From a virus, in the IMG/VR virus record IMGVR_UViG_3300035183_000848, positions 1 through 53,266 of that record: a stretch of 53,266 nt of DNA, one strand, 5' to 3'. Shown piece by piece: positions 45,244-53,266 of the stretch. Under the pieces are notes generated by a model, which had not been told where the DNA came from, did no database searches, and saw nothing but the letters and a program-made list of their open reading frames with translations. A program made the position numbers and the translations under genes. Position 1 is the first letter of the stretch. Every line of letters starts with the position of its first letter.

Positions 45244-45516
45244 CTACTCCTTGTGCTTGGAGGAGCGATGAATCTTAAGCGCGTGGTTTGACTTGAAACT
45301 TTTTTCACAGATGGAGCACTCAAAGCCATGCTTCTTAACCTCCATCCCATTGGGGGTTTTACCCCCAATCTCAACTACATACTCTAAATTGAGGTGGGAC
45401 CTCTTTTGAACCTCACCCCAATTTTCAAATCCAATTACTTCTTCACCTGGGTTGAAGGTCGTCACCCGGTTGTCCCGACCAACGACCTTCAATTGTTTTT
45501 TTGCAATGAACATCAA
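45244..45516 (-). CDS. C2H2 zinc-finger protein in the head operon
   Basis: A 90-residue protein. The first 60 residues (MMFIAKKQLKVVGRDNRVTT, FNPGEEVIGFENWGEVQKRS) resemble small head proteins with a beta domain. The last 25 hold a classic C2H2 finger: C-S-I-C, 12 residues with F and L in the hydrophobic positions, then H-x4-H (KSFKSNHALKIHRSSKH). It is between the major capsid and connector genes. C2H2 fingers are rare in phage structural operons. Confidence 0.75.
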   Translation of the reverse strand: MMFIAKKQLKVVGRDNRVTTFNPGEEVIGFENWGEVQKRSHLNLEYVVEIGGKTPNGMEVKKHGFECSICEKSFKSNHALKIHRSSKHKE

Positions 45517-45523
45517 ACACCAA

Positions 45524-46516
45524 CTATGGGGTTTGGAGAACGTTCTTCAAGAGCACGCCGAGGTCTGCGCCTACGAGCTTCATGGCATATGCCATTTCGC
45601 CTTCGATGCGGTCTGCCTCTAGTTGCTCCATACGGAAGCTCTTGATGCGGTTGCCTTGTGCACCTGCACCAAACAAGCCCTGCCATGAGAAGATGTAACC
45701 ACCTGATGGCTGCATGATGCTTGGAGCTGGATTTGCGTAAACGAGAAGAGCAATGTTTTTGACCAAGAAGTCAAATGAACCAGTTTGGTTCTCTTGGGCA
45801 GAATTTAAAACAGCGTCTGCGACCAAGAATTTCTCGACGCCAAACAACATTGCCAACAGCTCTTCAGACACAATGCCCCGCTGGGTATACTTGATGCGGT
45901 CAAGCACTTGTGGGTTGTTTCTGAGGGCTGTGAAAACATCGTCTGCGACCACAAAAGTTTGTGGGCGGAAACCAGTTTGGGACTTGATCGAACGCTTCAA
46001 AACGTCAACGTCTGACATTGGGTCTGAGTTTGTTGCATCCCAGTAACCTTTGCCGTTTACGTTTGGTTGGAAGTCAACTGGACCACCGCCAGAGATAAAT
46101 CCCTGCCAAACGCCAAGCGCCATAAATTGGGTCGTGAAGGAGATCTCACGTCGCAACAACAATTGTTGGGTGACGAATAGAGTTGCATCACGGTCCATAT
46201 CCAATGGTTGGTCTGCGTTGGCTCTGGTTTGGTCATCAACGTCTTGGTGTACAGCAAACACATCGCAGAAATACGATGGTGTGTTGTCTACCTTGAATCC
46301 GCCGCCTGCTGATTCAGAGGCCGGAGCTCTCTTTTGAGCTTGGGTTCTGAACCAGAAATCTTTCGTATAAACGAAATATCTATCAGACTGCTTCATCACT
46401 GGGACGATCGGAAAAACCTTGTCCGCGATGAAGTCCTGAGCGCGTTGGATATAGGCGATTGATATATTTGTTAACGGTCTATTTACGTGGACTTCTGACC
46501 TTGTTGGTTGTGGCAT
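45524..46516 (-). CDS. Major capsid protein
   Basis: A 330-residue protein starting MPQPTRSEVHVNRPLTNISI. YIQRAQDFIADKVFPIVPVM, SDRYFVYTKDFWFRTQAQKR and PSYFCDVFAVHQDVDDQTRA then FVTQQLLLRREISFTTQFMA fit the HK97-fold capsid family of MuF/XkdF-containing phages. It is preceded by AAGGGGAAAT and follows the decoration protein gene. Confidence 0.92.
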   Translation of the reverse strand: MPQPTRSEVHVNRPLTNISIAYIQRAQDFIADKVFPIVPVMKQSDRYFVYTKDFWFRTQAQKRAPASESAGGGFKVDNTPSYFCDVFAVHQDVDDQTRANADQPLDMDRDATLFVTQQLLLRREISFTTQFMALGVWQGFISGGGPVDFQPNVNGKGYWDATNSDPMSDVDVLKRSIKSQTGFRPQTFVVADDVFTALRNNPQVLDRIKYTQRGIVSEELLAMLFGVEKFLVADAVLNSAQENQTGSFDFLVKNIALLVYANPAPSIMQPSGGYIFSWQGLFGAGAQGNRIKSFRMEQLEADRIEGEMAYAMKLVGADLGVLLKNVLQTP

Positions 46517-46529
46517 CTTTTATTTCCCC

Positions 46530-46937
46530 TTATTGCTTACCGTTACGGATCAAGAAAACCGTGGTGATGTCACCGCTAGCTGCTTTTTCGAGAGCTTGAG
46601 CAACTGCAAAGTTGGTAGAAGTTGCCTTCACGAAAAGACCGCTTGAGTTAACCATCAACAGGTCACCGATGTTGAACGCCCCACCAGCTTGCGCCTTTGA
46701 AACGCCTTGCACGAGAACTTGACCTGCCTCGCCTTGCTGTGGGTTGTTTTGAAGAATGCCAATGATTGGCGAACTTGTTGCGCTCGGAGGGCAAAGTGCT
46801 GCTCCGCCAACTCCAGTTCCAACTGTGCTCACTGCGGTATAGACACAAACCCCAGTGTACTGAAAAGTTGCTTCGCTTGACATGTCGATGTCTGCAGGCA
46901 GAACACCGACGTAAAAATTTGGTATTTCGTAAGCCAT
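46530..46937 (-). CDS. Head decoration protein (DUF2190-like)
   Basis: About 135 residues. ADIDMSSEATFQYTGVCVYT, GGAALCPPSATSSPIIGILQ and GQVLVQGVSKAQAGGAFNIG then GDLLMVNSSGLFVKATSTNF are typical of capsid decoration/DUF2190 proteins. GGAGG lies before the double ATG; the second (46937) is better spaced. It is between the scaffold-like and capsid genes. Confidence 0.82.
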   Translation of the reverse strand: MAYEIPNFYVGVLPADIDMSSEATFQYTGVCVYTAVSTVGTGVGGAALCPPSATSSPIIGILQNNPQQGEAGQVLVQGVSKAQAGGAFNIGDLLMVNSSGLFVKATSTNFAVAQALEKAASGDITTVFLIRNGKQ

Positions 46938-48094
46938 CATGCACCTCCCTTGCGGTTAACTTTGTAGTCTCTGTAGATTTTTTGACCTTCAGCAGACATT
47001 AATACTTCAGCGTAGATTTCTTCACGAGTTCTGGTCCCATCGGATTTTTGAACGATTGAGTTGACCAATTGCTCGATTTGAGCATCTGCGTCGCCAGCAG
47101 GGGTATTGCCCTTGGTGCCGATCTCGTTGAAGAGTCCACCGGATTTTGCCTGGGTGTTCAAAGCTTCAAATTGCTTGACCACTCGGGCATAAGCTTTTTC
47201 GCCAAGTTTAGAAGCATCGCGCAATGTTTCTACGATTTCTTCTCTCTCTAGGCCCAAGTGCTTAAACTCTGCAGCCTTTGCGATTAGCTCTTTTTCTTTA
47301 GCTTCTTCATCACGTTTGCGAACTTCCATATGAAGCTCGTCGTTTTTCCTTACCAGCTCGCGAACGCGTTCATCGTAGGACTTGAAAACGTCGGTGAGTT
47401 GGCGTCTTTGATTCTCGGGAAAAACCGAGAGATCCACGGACTTGTAGACCTTTGATTTGCTCACGCTATCCTCCTCGTTGGTTAAACCCTTGGCCACTCC
47501 GGATTTCTCAACTCCGTCGTCATCGTCGTCGTCCTCGTCCTCCATGTGGTGGGCTGACTTGACTGCCTCTTGATTGTCTGGGTATTTTCGGTAGCCCAAT
47601 TTTTCAAGGTGCTCTTTGTAAGCCTTTTCAAAACTTTTTTTAGCTTCCTCGAGAGCCTCTGCTTGGTGCTCTTCGGTTACTTTCTCTGGATATGCCTCTT
47701 CCTTCATGGCCTCTTCTTCTTTGTCGTGGCCTTCTTCGCCAGCTCCATGGTGGATTCCAGCTTCCTTCATTGCGTGTGCAACATGCTCATGCTTCAGCTC
47801 GTCCTTGTGGGGAGCCAAAATTCTAGCAGTGGCCTTCAATGCAGCTTGGGCACGATCGCTTAGAGGGCGATTGTAAGCAGCTCCATCCTCGTGAGCCATT
47901 GGCTCATTCATACCAGGGTCTTTATAGACGGCGCTGTCTTTCCGAGGAGCAAGACCACCGGCGTCTTTTTTTACTTTCTTGTTTGCCATTTCTTTTTTTC
48001 CCTTCAGTGACTTGAAGACCAGAAATTTTTTTTTGTTGGCCCCTCTTGGAACCAAGCTGACTTCATCTGTCTCGAGGTCGTAGAGTTTTTGCAT
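46937..48094 (-). CDS. Capsid scaffold-like protein
   Basis: A 385-residue, very charged protein. N-terminus KLYDLETDEVSLVPRGANKK KF is the marker found at the start of many phage scaffold/protease-associated proteins. The middle is disordered and acidic (DDDDDDGVEK), and the C-terminal half is a long coiled coil (ERVRELVRKNDELHMEVRKR, EAKEKELIAKAAEFKHLGLE). Composition and position between protease and capsid genes suit an internal scaffold. Confidence 0.78.
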   Translation of the reverse strand: MQKLYDLETDEVSLVPRGANKKKFLVFKSLKGKKEMANKKVKKDAGGLAPRKDSAVYKDPGMNEPMAHEDGAAYNRPLSDRAQAALKATARILAPHKDELKHEHVAHAMKEAGIHHGAGEEGHDKEEEAMKEEAYPEKVTEEHQAEALEEAKKSFEKAYKEHLEKLGYRKYPDNQEAVKSAHHMEDEDDDDDDGVEKSGVAKGLTNEEDSVSKSKVYKSVDLSVFPENQRRQLTDVFKSYDERVRELVRKNDELHMEVRKRDEEAKEKELIAKAAEFKHLGLEREEIVETLRDASKLGEKAYARVVKQFEALNTQAKSGGLFNEIGTKGNTPAGDADAQIEQLVNSIVQKSDGTRTREEIYAEVLMSAEGQKIYRDYKVNRKGGA

Positions 48095-48136
48095 TATCGA
48101 AATGTTCCTCTATATTCAAAGAAAGAGTTTAGGAGA

Positions 48137-49939
48137 TCATCTTTCTTCACGCAAGCCCTTTCCTCCAACACTAAATCCAGTGTACTCCCCATTCAACACT
48201 TTTTGCCACTCTTTTGGATCAGGAACTTTGACTCCGAGTATCCAAGAGCCCTTTTTCACCATTTGCGGTCCATTCTGGCCAACAAACTCGATGTCGGCTG
48301 GACAGATGTAGCTCTCAACGGGGTAGGCTTGGATCTGTTTTTCATGCCCAGAGCCAATCACCCTCGACCTTGCCAAGTAGTCATGGGCGGTTTTTTCAAT
48401 GTCCTCTGGTTCCATATAGTCATCTTGTGAATCAACTTCATTTGGGGCGAGCACCACACCATAGACAATTTGCTTTTGTGAGTCTGCCTTAAGGATTGGC
48501 ATCACTTTGCCTATTTTTTGGGACTTTTCGACTGATTGGTGGATTGGAGATTTTTGGTGGATCCTGTTCTGGTTCATGAGGTTGTTCATGTGTCCCTGGT
48601 GTTCAATGAGTGCCTGCTTTAAATTTGCTAGGGCTTTTTCTTTGTTTTCCCTTGGGGCGTTTATGTGCTCTTGCCTTGCGCGCTCTATGTTCAGTGAAGA
48701 TTGGTGAGCTTGGGACATCGCCCTTTGGAGCTGTAGGCTATTATGCTGACCTTTTTTGCCTCCGCCTTCTGGGTGCCTCCCAGAGCCTGGTCCTCCTTTA
48801 TTGATCTGCTTATTCAAAAGCGCCCCTTGACTAGGGTATCCCATCAGTCTATTTCCCCTTCCGCTCGAGGTGGAGTCAGACCAATAATACCCTTGGGCAT
48901 CGATATTCAAGAGCGCATCGGCTGGGAGCATGTCGTATTGGGCAATTCCTATTCTCGGCTCAGCATCGTTTGAAGTAGCTGGGTCAGGAGTGGCAATTCG
49001 GGTGAACTTTTGCCGCAACAATGGGCTGCCTTCGACCTTTTCAACACCATCGCTGTTATCTTCATGGTCGAAGAGAACAAGGCCAGGGTAATCTTGTGCC
49101 CATTCAGGGTAATTGTGGATTTCTTCTGGTCCTTCATAGACAAATTGACCTCCCGGCATTAAGACGCGATGAACTTCTGACAAGAGTGCCTTGACATCAG
49201 GCGCACTCTCATGCCCTAAAACGTTCACATACCTTGCCTTACTGACAGAGCCATCAGGCAGAGGAAGCCCAAGGTCCAAGTCATGGACCGCTGTACCATA
49301 GTCGTAAGGATATAGATCGAAGCCAATATGGCCAGACTCCCTGCAATTTCCTGAGCCCAAGTCAATCCAAAGTCCTTTTTCAAGTGCTTCATCGTTGTAG
49401 CCCTCCCCACTAAATGAGCTTTCTTCTCCTTCTTGGGTATCTTTGTCGACTTGGTCAGAAGTGGATTCTTGAGCAAGTCTTTTTTTGCGGTAGTAGAGCG
49501 GGTCTTGCTCCAAGTTGTCCCAAGCAAGCTCCCTTGCGGTGAGCGGGTCAACGTTCTCTGACTCCGTCTCCCAGTCTATCCCTGAGATTAGCTCTTGTGC
49601 GTCTTGGAGGTCTGAGATGGAGTTTGGCTCATCTTCTTCATCTGATTTCAAGGCGCCGCCTTCTAGGTTGTTGATTCCTGGGTACATATCCGGGTCAGCA
49701 TCTACGTCTTGTGAATCGAGGCTTTTTTCGGCATCTTCTTCGCTGGCCTCTTCATCCAAAAATAAGTCCATTCCCCGAGCCAGCTCCTCTAGGGATCGCT
49801 TTATTTCAGAGATGTTTTTTAGGCTGTGTTTTTCCTTCTTTAGTTTCTCTTCCTCACCTGCCACTGGAACGTGGACTTGCGAGCTAGTGGGTTGGGATTT
49901 GCCAACGCCTTCTTTTTTTTTCATTGGTTCTTTTGCCAT
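48137..49939 (-). CDS. Methyltransferase-XkdF prohead protease fusion
   Basis: 600 residues from the ATG at 49939 (GGAGG seven bases upstream); a preceding ATG at 49960 has no site. Residues about 1-180 are charged and disordered; about 185-275 carry a class I SAM-methyltransferase core (LWIDLGSGNCRESGHIGFDL, LPDGSVSKARYVNVLGH and HRVLMPGGQFVYEGPE); about 385 a conserved linker INKGGPGSGRHPEGG; and about 488-600 the XkdF-type serine protease domain (GVVLAPNEVDSQDDYMEPED, ILGVKVPDPKEWQKVLNGEY then TGFSVGG). The XkdF part would mature the prohead. A fused methyltransferase is unusual. Confidence 0.82.
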   Translation of the reverse strand: MAKEPMKKKEGVGKSQPTSSQVHVPVAGEEEKLKKEKHSLKNISEIKRSLEELARGMDLFLDEEASEEDAEKSLDSQDVDADPDMYPGINNLEGGALKSDEEDEPNSISDLQDAQELISGIDWETESENVDPLTARELAWDNLEQDPLYYRKKRLAQESTSDQVDKDTQEGEESSFSGEGYNDEALEKGLWIDLGSGNCRESGHIGFDLYPYDYGTAVHDLDLGLPLPDGSVSKARYVNVLGHESAPDVKALLSEVHRVLMPGGQFVYEGPEEIHNYPEWAQDYPGLVLFDHEDNSDGVEKVEGSPLLRQKFTRIATPDPATSNDAEPRIGIAQYDMLPADALLNIDAQGYYWSDSTSSGRGNRLMGYPSQGALLNKQINKGGPGSGRHPEGGGKKGQHNSLQLQRAMSQAHQSSLNIERARQEHINAPRENKEKALANLKQALIEHQGHMNNLMNQNRIHQKSPIHQSVEKSQKIGKVMPILKADSQKQIVYGVVLAPNEVDSQDDYMEPEDIEKTAHDYLARSRVIGSGHEKQIQAYPVESYICPADIEFVGQNGPQMVKKGSWILGVKVPDPKEWQKVLNGEYTGFSVGGKGLREER

Positions 49940-49940
49940 A

Positions 49941-50903
49941 TCAATCCTCCGATTCTTCAAACTCTGCTGTCTCTATGTCGCCATACTCAATCGTCATCAT
50001 GCAAGCACAATGGGGATGGATCTCAGTTGGAACCTCGACTACATCTCCATCAGGAGTTACCCAAGATTCTGCGAGACCAACGGCCTCGCCGTCCATCTCT
50101 TGGCAGTCTTCACAGGGATTGCCGTCCACGACCCAGACCTTTGTTGCCCCAAGGGGTATGATCCCATTTTCTTGCCCTTGTTGCCAGACCTCCAATTGCC
50201 CACGGTTGAGCATGAAGTTTGTCTCTGTCCTTGCAATCATGTTCGCACGGTATGTCAAAAGCTTGTCGTAGTAATTTTCAGAGAGCTCATCGATCCTCTC
50301 TGGTGCCATGTCAGTTTGCTTTAGGCTCAAGACATAGTTGGTGTGGGCCCTCGCAAGTCTAGGGTAGAGCCCAATGTAGTTCTTGATTTCTCCAACCAAG
50401 TCCCTTGGGTTGAGTCCCTGGGTAAACTGGGTGTAAACGATGTCTTGGATGGACTCTCTGCCGCCCTTCACCAGTGGATCAACCATCCACTCGCCCGTTC
50501 TCTTTCTCCAAATCCTCTCAATCCCTGGGTTCTTGTAGTCAAAGCGGTACCTGGATTTGATTGGAGGAGGTAACGCCTGCATTGCAATGTCTGCAGAGGC
50601 CATCATTGCCTCAAACGTTTTTTCGGAAGCTGGAGCTATCTCTCCTGGGAACTTCTCCCATTCAATTTCCCTGTCGATCGCGGAGTAGTTGCCCTTCATC
50701 CAAGCTTCATAGATTTTTTCTGGGTCTGGGATTTTTGACCTGAATGTCTTTATGCCTTTCACCAAATCTATCGTGACAGCCTTTTCCATGCGCCTGGAAA
50801 GCGCCTCAAGCCTCTTTGGGCTTCGAGTTCGGCTCCAGTTTGGCCTCTTCTTGGTCTTTGCTGCCTTTGCGACAAGGCTCCAGGGCTTGTGGGTTACAAA
50901 CAT
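49941..50903 (-). CDS. MuF-type head morphogenesis protein
   Basis: A 320-residue minor head protein. DIVYTQFTQGLNPRDLVGEI, RANMIARTETNFMLNRGQLE and the C-terminal CEDCQEMDGEAVGLAESWVT with HPHCACMM (a Cys-Cys...H-x-H-C zinc site) are the SPP1 gp7/Mu gpF signature. It would sit inside the head at the portal. It overlaps the zinc-ribbon gene by 10 bases. Confidence 0.9.
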   Translation of the reverse strand: MFVTHKPWSLVAKAAKTKKRPNWSRTRSPKRLEALSRRMEKAVTIDLVKGIKTFRSKIPDPEKIYEAWMKGNYSAIDREIEWEKFPGEIAPASEKTFEAMMASADIAMQALPPPIKSRYRFDYKNPGIERIWRKRTGEWMVDPLVKGGRESIQDIVYTQFTQGLNPRDLVGEIKNYIGLYPRLARAHTNYVLSLKQTDMAPERIDELSENYYDKLLTYRANMIARTETNFMLNRGQLEVWQQGQENGIIPLGATKVWVVDGNPCEDCQEMDGEAVGLAESWVTPDGDVVEVPTEIHPHCACMMTIEYGDIETAEFEESED

Positions 50904-51052
50904 ACTCCCTCTTTTAGCTGGGACTCCAAATCTTTTATCTCCCCTTTAGTTCCAACTGAATCCTTGTAGACATGGCTGCAGCTCATGCAGATGCGGTGCT
51001 CTGGAGACAACGCGGCGCTGGGATATCCGCATTGAGGGCACTCGCTCACCAT
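50894..51052 (-). CDS. 52-residue zinc-ribbon protein
   Basis: MVSECPQCGYPSAALSPEHR then ICMSCSHVYKDSVGTKGEIK with two C-x2-C pairs (ECPQC and ICMSC), a short zinc ribbon, followed by a charged helix. The ATG overlaps the portal stop (ATGGTGA) and the stop overlaps the MuF start, so it is translationally coupled on both sides. It is below the length threshold used by most gene finders. Tiny zinc ribbons between portal and MuF occur in some phages; the role is unknown. Confidence 0.65.
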   Translation of the reverse strand: MVSECPQCGYPSAALSPEHRICMSCSHVYKDSVGTKGEIKDLESQLKEGVCL

Positions 51053-52578
51053 TTGTCCCACCTTGTGAACTGCTCTGGGGTTTGGAGTTTTTTAAAGTTT
51101 TTTTCTGATGTCCTTTCGGTATTGCCATCGACGTTTGTGGTGACCGTTTCAACTGGGGGCTGGCCATTTACTGGACTTGTGTCAGCTGGCTTGCCTAAAC
51201 CAGTAGGCGTTTGAATTGGCAGCCCTGGGATCTCCTTTATATCCTCGTACTTGTCAGGCTGTTTGAGGTCCACCATTTGATCAACGTCCTTCATGGGGTT
51301 TACGGGTTCTGGCAAATGTCCAACCTTGCGTAGGTATTTTTCAAGTTCCTCATCTGGGAAGAGTGGCATCCCTGATTGGGCAAGCCCCGTTATGTACTTG
51401 ACGAGCTTCTCTAGGTCTACGCTTTCGATGTCGCCATGGACTAGCTTTGGATAATCGGTGATTTCAAAGTCATTGAGCTTGAACAACCTTGGTATTGCAA
51501 AGCGATTGAACACCTCTGCAATGATGTTGAGGAATGCCCCAAGTGAAGATGCAAAGAGCTCCCGACGATCAGACACTAGTGAAAACGAACCCACGTTTTG
51601 GTGCCCAATCAACAAGAAGTCGGCCAGGCAAGTCATTGCAATCCTTTGGTCATAGCGGTTGATGACCTTGTCAACGTCCATTTGCCTGGATCCACCGGTT
51701 GACAACAATTTAAATTCATATAAAGGCTTTCCATTTATGTCGTACTGCATCGGCAAGACCAATCCCTCTTGCTCGTCGCGCCTGACGTTTACAACCATGT
51801 TTTTTATGGCAGCAAGCAAAGATTTTTCTGCATCGCTGGCGTTCACTGAGAGCAACTCGGCAGGAACGTAGGCACATGGCAATCCCGCCAAATCGCGCTC
51901 AATCCCTATGGCCTCGATGTTCTCTATGTTCTTCTTCATGTACCAAGCTCTGTAAGCACCTCGAAGTATAGATTCCCCTTCTGGATTGTTTTTGTGCACC
52001 GTAGTTCTGAAGAGAAGCATTTTTTCTGTAGGAATTGTAACGTGGTAATAATGCGGAGGTGCAAGTTGTTCGACACCTTGGATACCTCCATGGTCATCGA
52101 ATTGCCAGCGATAGATGGTATCTTGAGAACGAATCGGGATACCCCTCCATCCGATTCTACCATCAGAATATTTAGAACGCATCGTCGGGTCAAACCCATC
52201 ACCACACCTCCTCTTGTAAACTATTTCATGAACTGAATAACCGTAGGTGAGCATCGAGAGGATCTCGGCTATTGTCTCAATCCAAGGTACATCCATGTCG
52301 TTCATGCAGCTTTCCAAAAACTCTGCTGCTTCTTTGTCTGCTGGATGGCTTGATGCTGGGTGTGCGTTCCATGGAACTTTCCGGATTATCTTGTCAATGG
52401 CGTAGAGAATGCCCTTTACAGTGGCGTCGTTGGTTGACATCTCCTTGTAGACTTGGGCGCCCTTCCACCCAGTGAGCTCTTGGAGAAATTCCTCATATAT
52501 AAAACCGCTAAATCTTCGTAAACCACTAGCACCAACTTGTCTGTAATCTATGACGAGCTGTTTTTCATTGTTAGCCAT
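51046..52578 (-). CDS. Portal protein
   Basis: A 510-residue protein with NDATVKGILYAIDKIIRKVP, IAEILSMLTYGYSVHEIVYK and QLAPPHYYHVTIPTEKMLLF then RGAYRAWYMKKNIENIEAIG. The order and motifs fit the SPP1/DUF935-like portal family found with MuF. Twelve copies would form the DNA channel at the head vertex. The start overlaps the methyltransferase stop (TAATG, with GGAGG upstream). Confidence 0.9.
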   Translation of the reverse strand: MANNEKQLVIDYRQVGASGLRRFSGFIYEEFLQELTGWKGAQVYKEMSTNDATVKGILYAIDKIIRKVPWNAHPASSHPADKEAAEFLESCMNDMDVPWIETIAEILSMLTYGYSVHEIVYKRRCGDGFDPTMRSKYSDGRIGWRGIPIRSQDTIYRWQFDDHGGIQGVEQLAPPHYYHVTIPTEKMLLFRTTVHKNNPEGESILRGAYRAWYMKKNIENIEAIGIERDLAGLPCAYVPAELLSVNASDAEKSLLAAIKNMVVNVRRDEQEGLVLPMQYDINGKPLYEFKLLSTGGSRQMDVDKVINRYDQRIAMTCLADFLLIGHQNVGSFSLVSDRRELFASSLGAFLNIIAEVFNRFAIPRLFKLNDFEITDYPKLVHGDIESVDLEKLVKYITGLAQSGMPLFPDEELEKYLRKVGHLPEPVNPMKDVDQMVDLKQPDKYEDIKEIPGLPIQTPTGLGKPADTSPVNGQPPVETVTTNVDGNTERTSEKNFKKLQTPEQFTRWDKW

Positions 52579-53159
52579 TATGGCATCCTCCAGATATGCA
52601 TATACGATTCTACCTCAGGCTTGATGCCCATTCTATTAAAGAAGTCTTTGATCAAGACGTGTTTCCCTTCATTGTTGTCAACGCAATCATCGACAGCTAT
52701 CAAACAACCTTTTTTTAGGTTTGGCCAAGCGCAAGCAAGCAACCCGATGTGCTGCATCCAGGCATTGGAGGAATGAGGCCCTGTAAAATCCATCCCATCG
52801 AGGAATAGTAGGTCAAGGTTTTCAGAGCAGGAATAATGATTTGAGAGTATTGCGTCCATCCCATCAGCCAGGTAGACGCCAACGTTTGGGCAAAGCGACC
52901 TCGCGAGCGATACGCTTTTTTCAGAGATGTCAAAGGAATAGCATCTACCATCTGACTTGTGGACCATCCAGTCCCAAACCCTGGTTGACTGACCGTCAGA
53001 TTCCCACCCATCCTTGGTTCGGATGCAGCCAACCTCTAGGAGCTTGGGGCTTTCGACCTTTGACAATTCGCGGGCAAGATACTGAAAACCCTCCCACCTC
53101 CTGGTATTGAATAACCTTGTAGAAAACTCATTGCACCAATCTTTGTAGCTAAATAACAT
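52578..53159 (-). CDS. Class I SAM-dependent methyltransferase-like protein
   Basis: A 193-residue protein. SPKLLEVGCIRTKDGWESDG (motif I region), CYSFDISEKSVSLARSLCPN (acidic residue at the end of strand 2), LDLLFLDGMDFTGPHSSNAW (motif IV-like) and LKKGCLIAVDDCVDNNEGKH fit the family whose members methylate sugars or small molecules. AGAGG stands before the ATG. Between terminase and portal, it may belong to the same surface- or DNA-decoration theme as the glycosyltransferases. The substrate is unknown. Confidence 0.75.
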   Translation of the reverse strand: MLFSYKDWCNEFSTRLFNTRRWEGFQYLARELSKVESPKLLEVGCIRTKDGWESDGQSTRVWDWMVHKSDGRCYSFDISEKSVSLARSLCPNVGVYLADGMDAILSNHYSCSENLDLLFLDGMDFTGPHSSNAWMQHIGLLACAWPNLKKGCLIAVDDCVDNNEGKHVLIKDFFNRMGIKPEVESYMHIWRMP

Positions 53160-53266
53160 TTAGACCTCTTTTTGTTACTAAACACTTACCATGATAACGG
53201 CTATCTCAGCCATTTGCTTGGGCCCGTTATCGACATTGCATCAGCATTGAATTGAATTGAAGGCCT
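53140..53266. repeat. Right copy of 127-bp terminal direct repeat (circular contig overlap)
   Basis: Exact copy of bases 1-127. The true circular length is 53,139 bp. The copy contains the first codons of the methyltransferase gene upstream (its ATG is at 53159) and the tail of the large terminase gene. Confidence 0.95.

Noticed and set aside
51052-51167. Minus-strand ORF of 73 codons at 50946-51167
   Set aside because: Out-of-frame shadow of the portal end; the genuine small gene here is the zinc ribbon at 50894-51052.

Overview
The window is a complete circular phage genome. Bases 1-127 are repeated exactly as 53140-53266, so the molecule is about 53,139 bp opened inside the intergenic gap after the large terminase gene. 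A 127-base exact overlap is what a k=127 de Bruijn assembly leaves at the ends of a circular contig, so it probably reflects circularity and not a packaged terminal repeat. The gene set is that of a contractile-tailed (myovirus-like) Caudoviricetes phage of a Gram-negative host: DUF3383-type sheath, DUF3277-type tube, gp25/J/DUF2612 baseplate proteins, a Gp138-like spike, and several lipoproteins with lipoboxes. The fibre-like proteins resemble those common in Bdellovibrionota, which makes that phylum a possible host; this is inference only. I see no integrase, CI-type repressor or DNA polymerase.

Layout. Nearly everything is on the minus strand. Reading downward from the right end: a SAM methyltransferase, portal, a 52-residue zinc ribbon, MuF protein, an unusual methyltransferase-XkdF protease fusion, scaffold-like protein, decoration protein, major capsid protein, C2H2-finger protein, connector and neck proteins (53.2-43.1 kb); sheath, tube, a tail assembly chaperone with a -1 frameshift site, tape measure, baseplate and virion tail fibre (43.1-30.8 kb); three fibre-like proteins with Sec signal peptides (30.7-27.1 kb); small membrane proteins and lipoproteins that probably include the lysis genes (27.1-24.9 kb). 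A plus-strand operon follows in sequence coordinates (22.3-24.9 kb): two mini-ORFs, a CsgG/LpoB-like lipoprotein, a secreted protein, a ribbon-helix-helix protein and a RecU-like nuclease. From 22 kb down to 9.4 kb are the early and accessory genes: ParB-like protein, a frameshifted TET-associated-type glycosyltransferase, a Vsr-like nuclease, a tRNA embedded in an HNH ORF, a replication initiator carrying iteron-like repeats, a RecE-like exonuclease, RecT, HNH nuclease, and a putative structured RNA ending in a terminator. From 9.3 to 0 kb are two GT9 glycosyltransferases, two more signal-peptide fibre proteins, a polyglycine adhesin, a permuted NlpC/P60-like peptidase, and the terminase subunits.

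How it works together. The initiator plus helicase-loader-like protein would start replication at an origin inside the initiator gene. RecE/RecT-like proteins and a RecU-like resolvase would supply concatemers for a TerS/TerL headful or site-specific packaging machine. The most unusual features are the five signal-peptide fibre proteins (one sharing its tip domain with the virion fibre), the methyltransferase-protease fusion, the tRNA inside a coding ORF, the structured RNA at 10.1-10.55 kb, and a cluster of broken or shifted genes at 19.3-21.3 kb.
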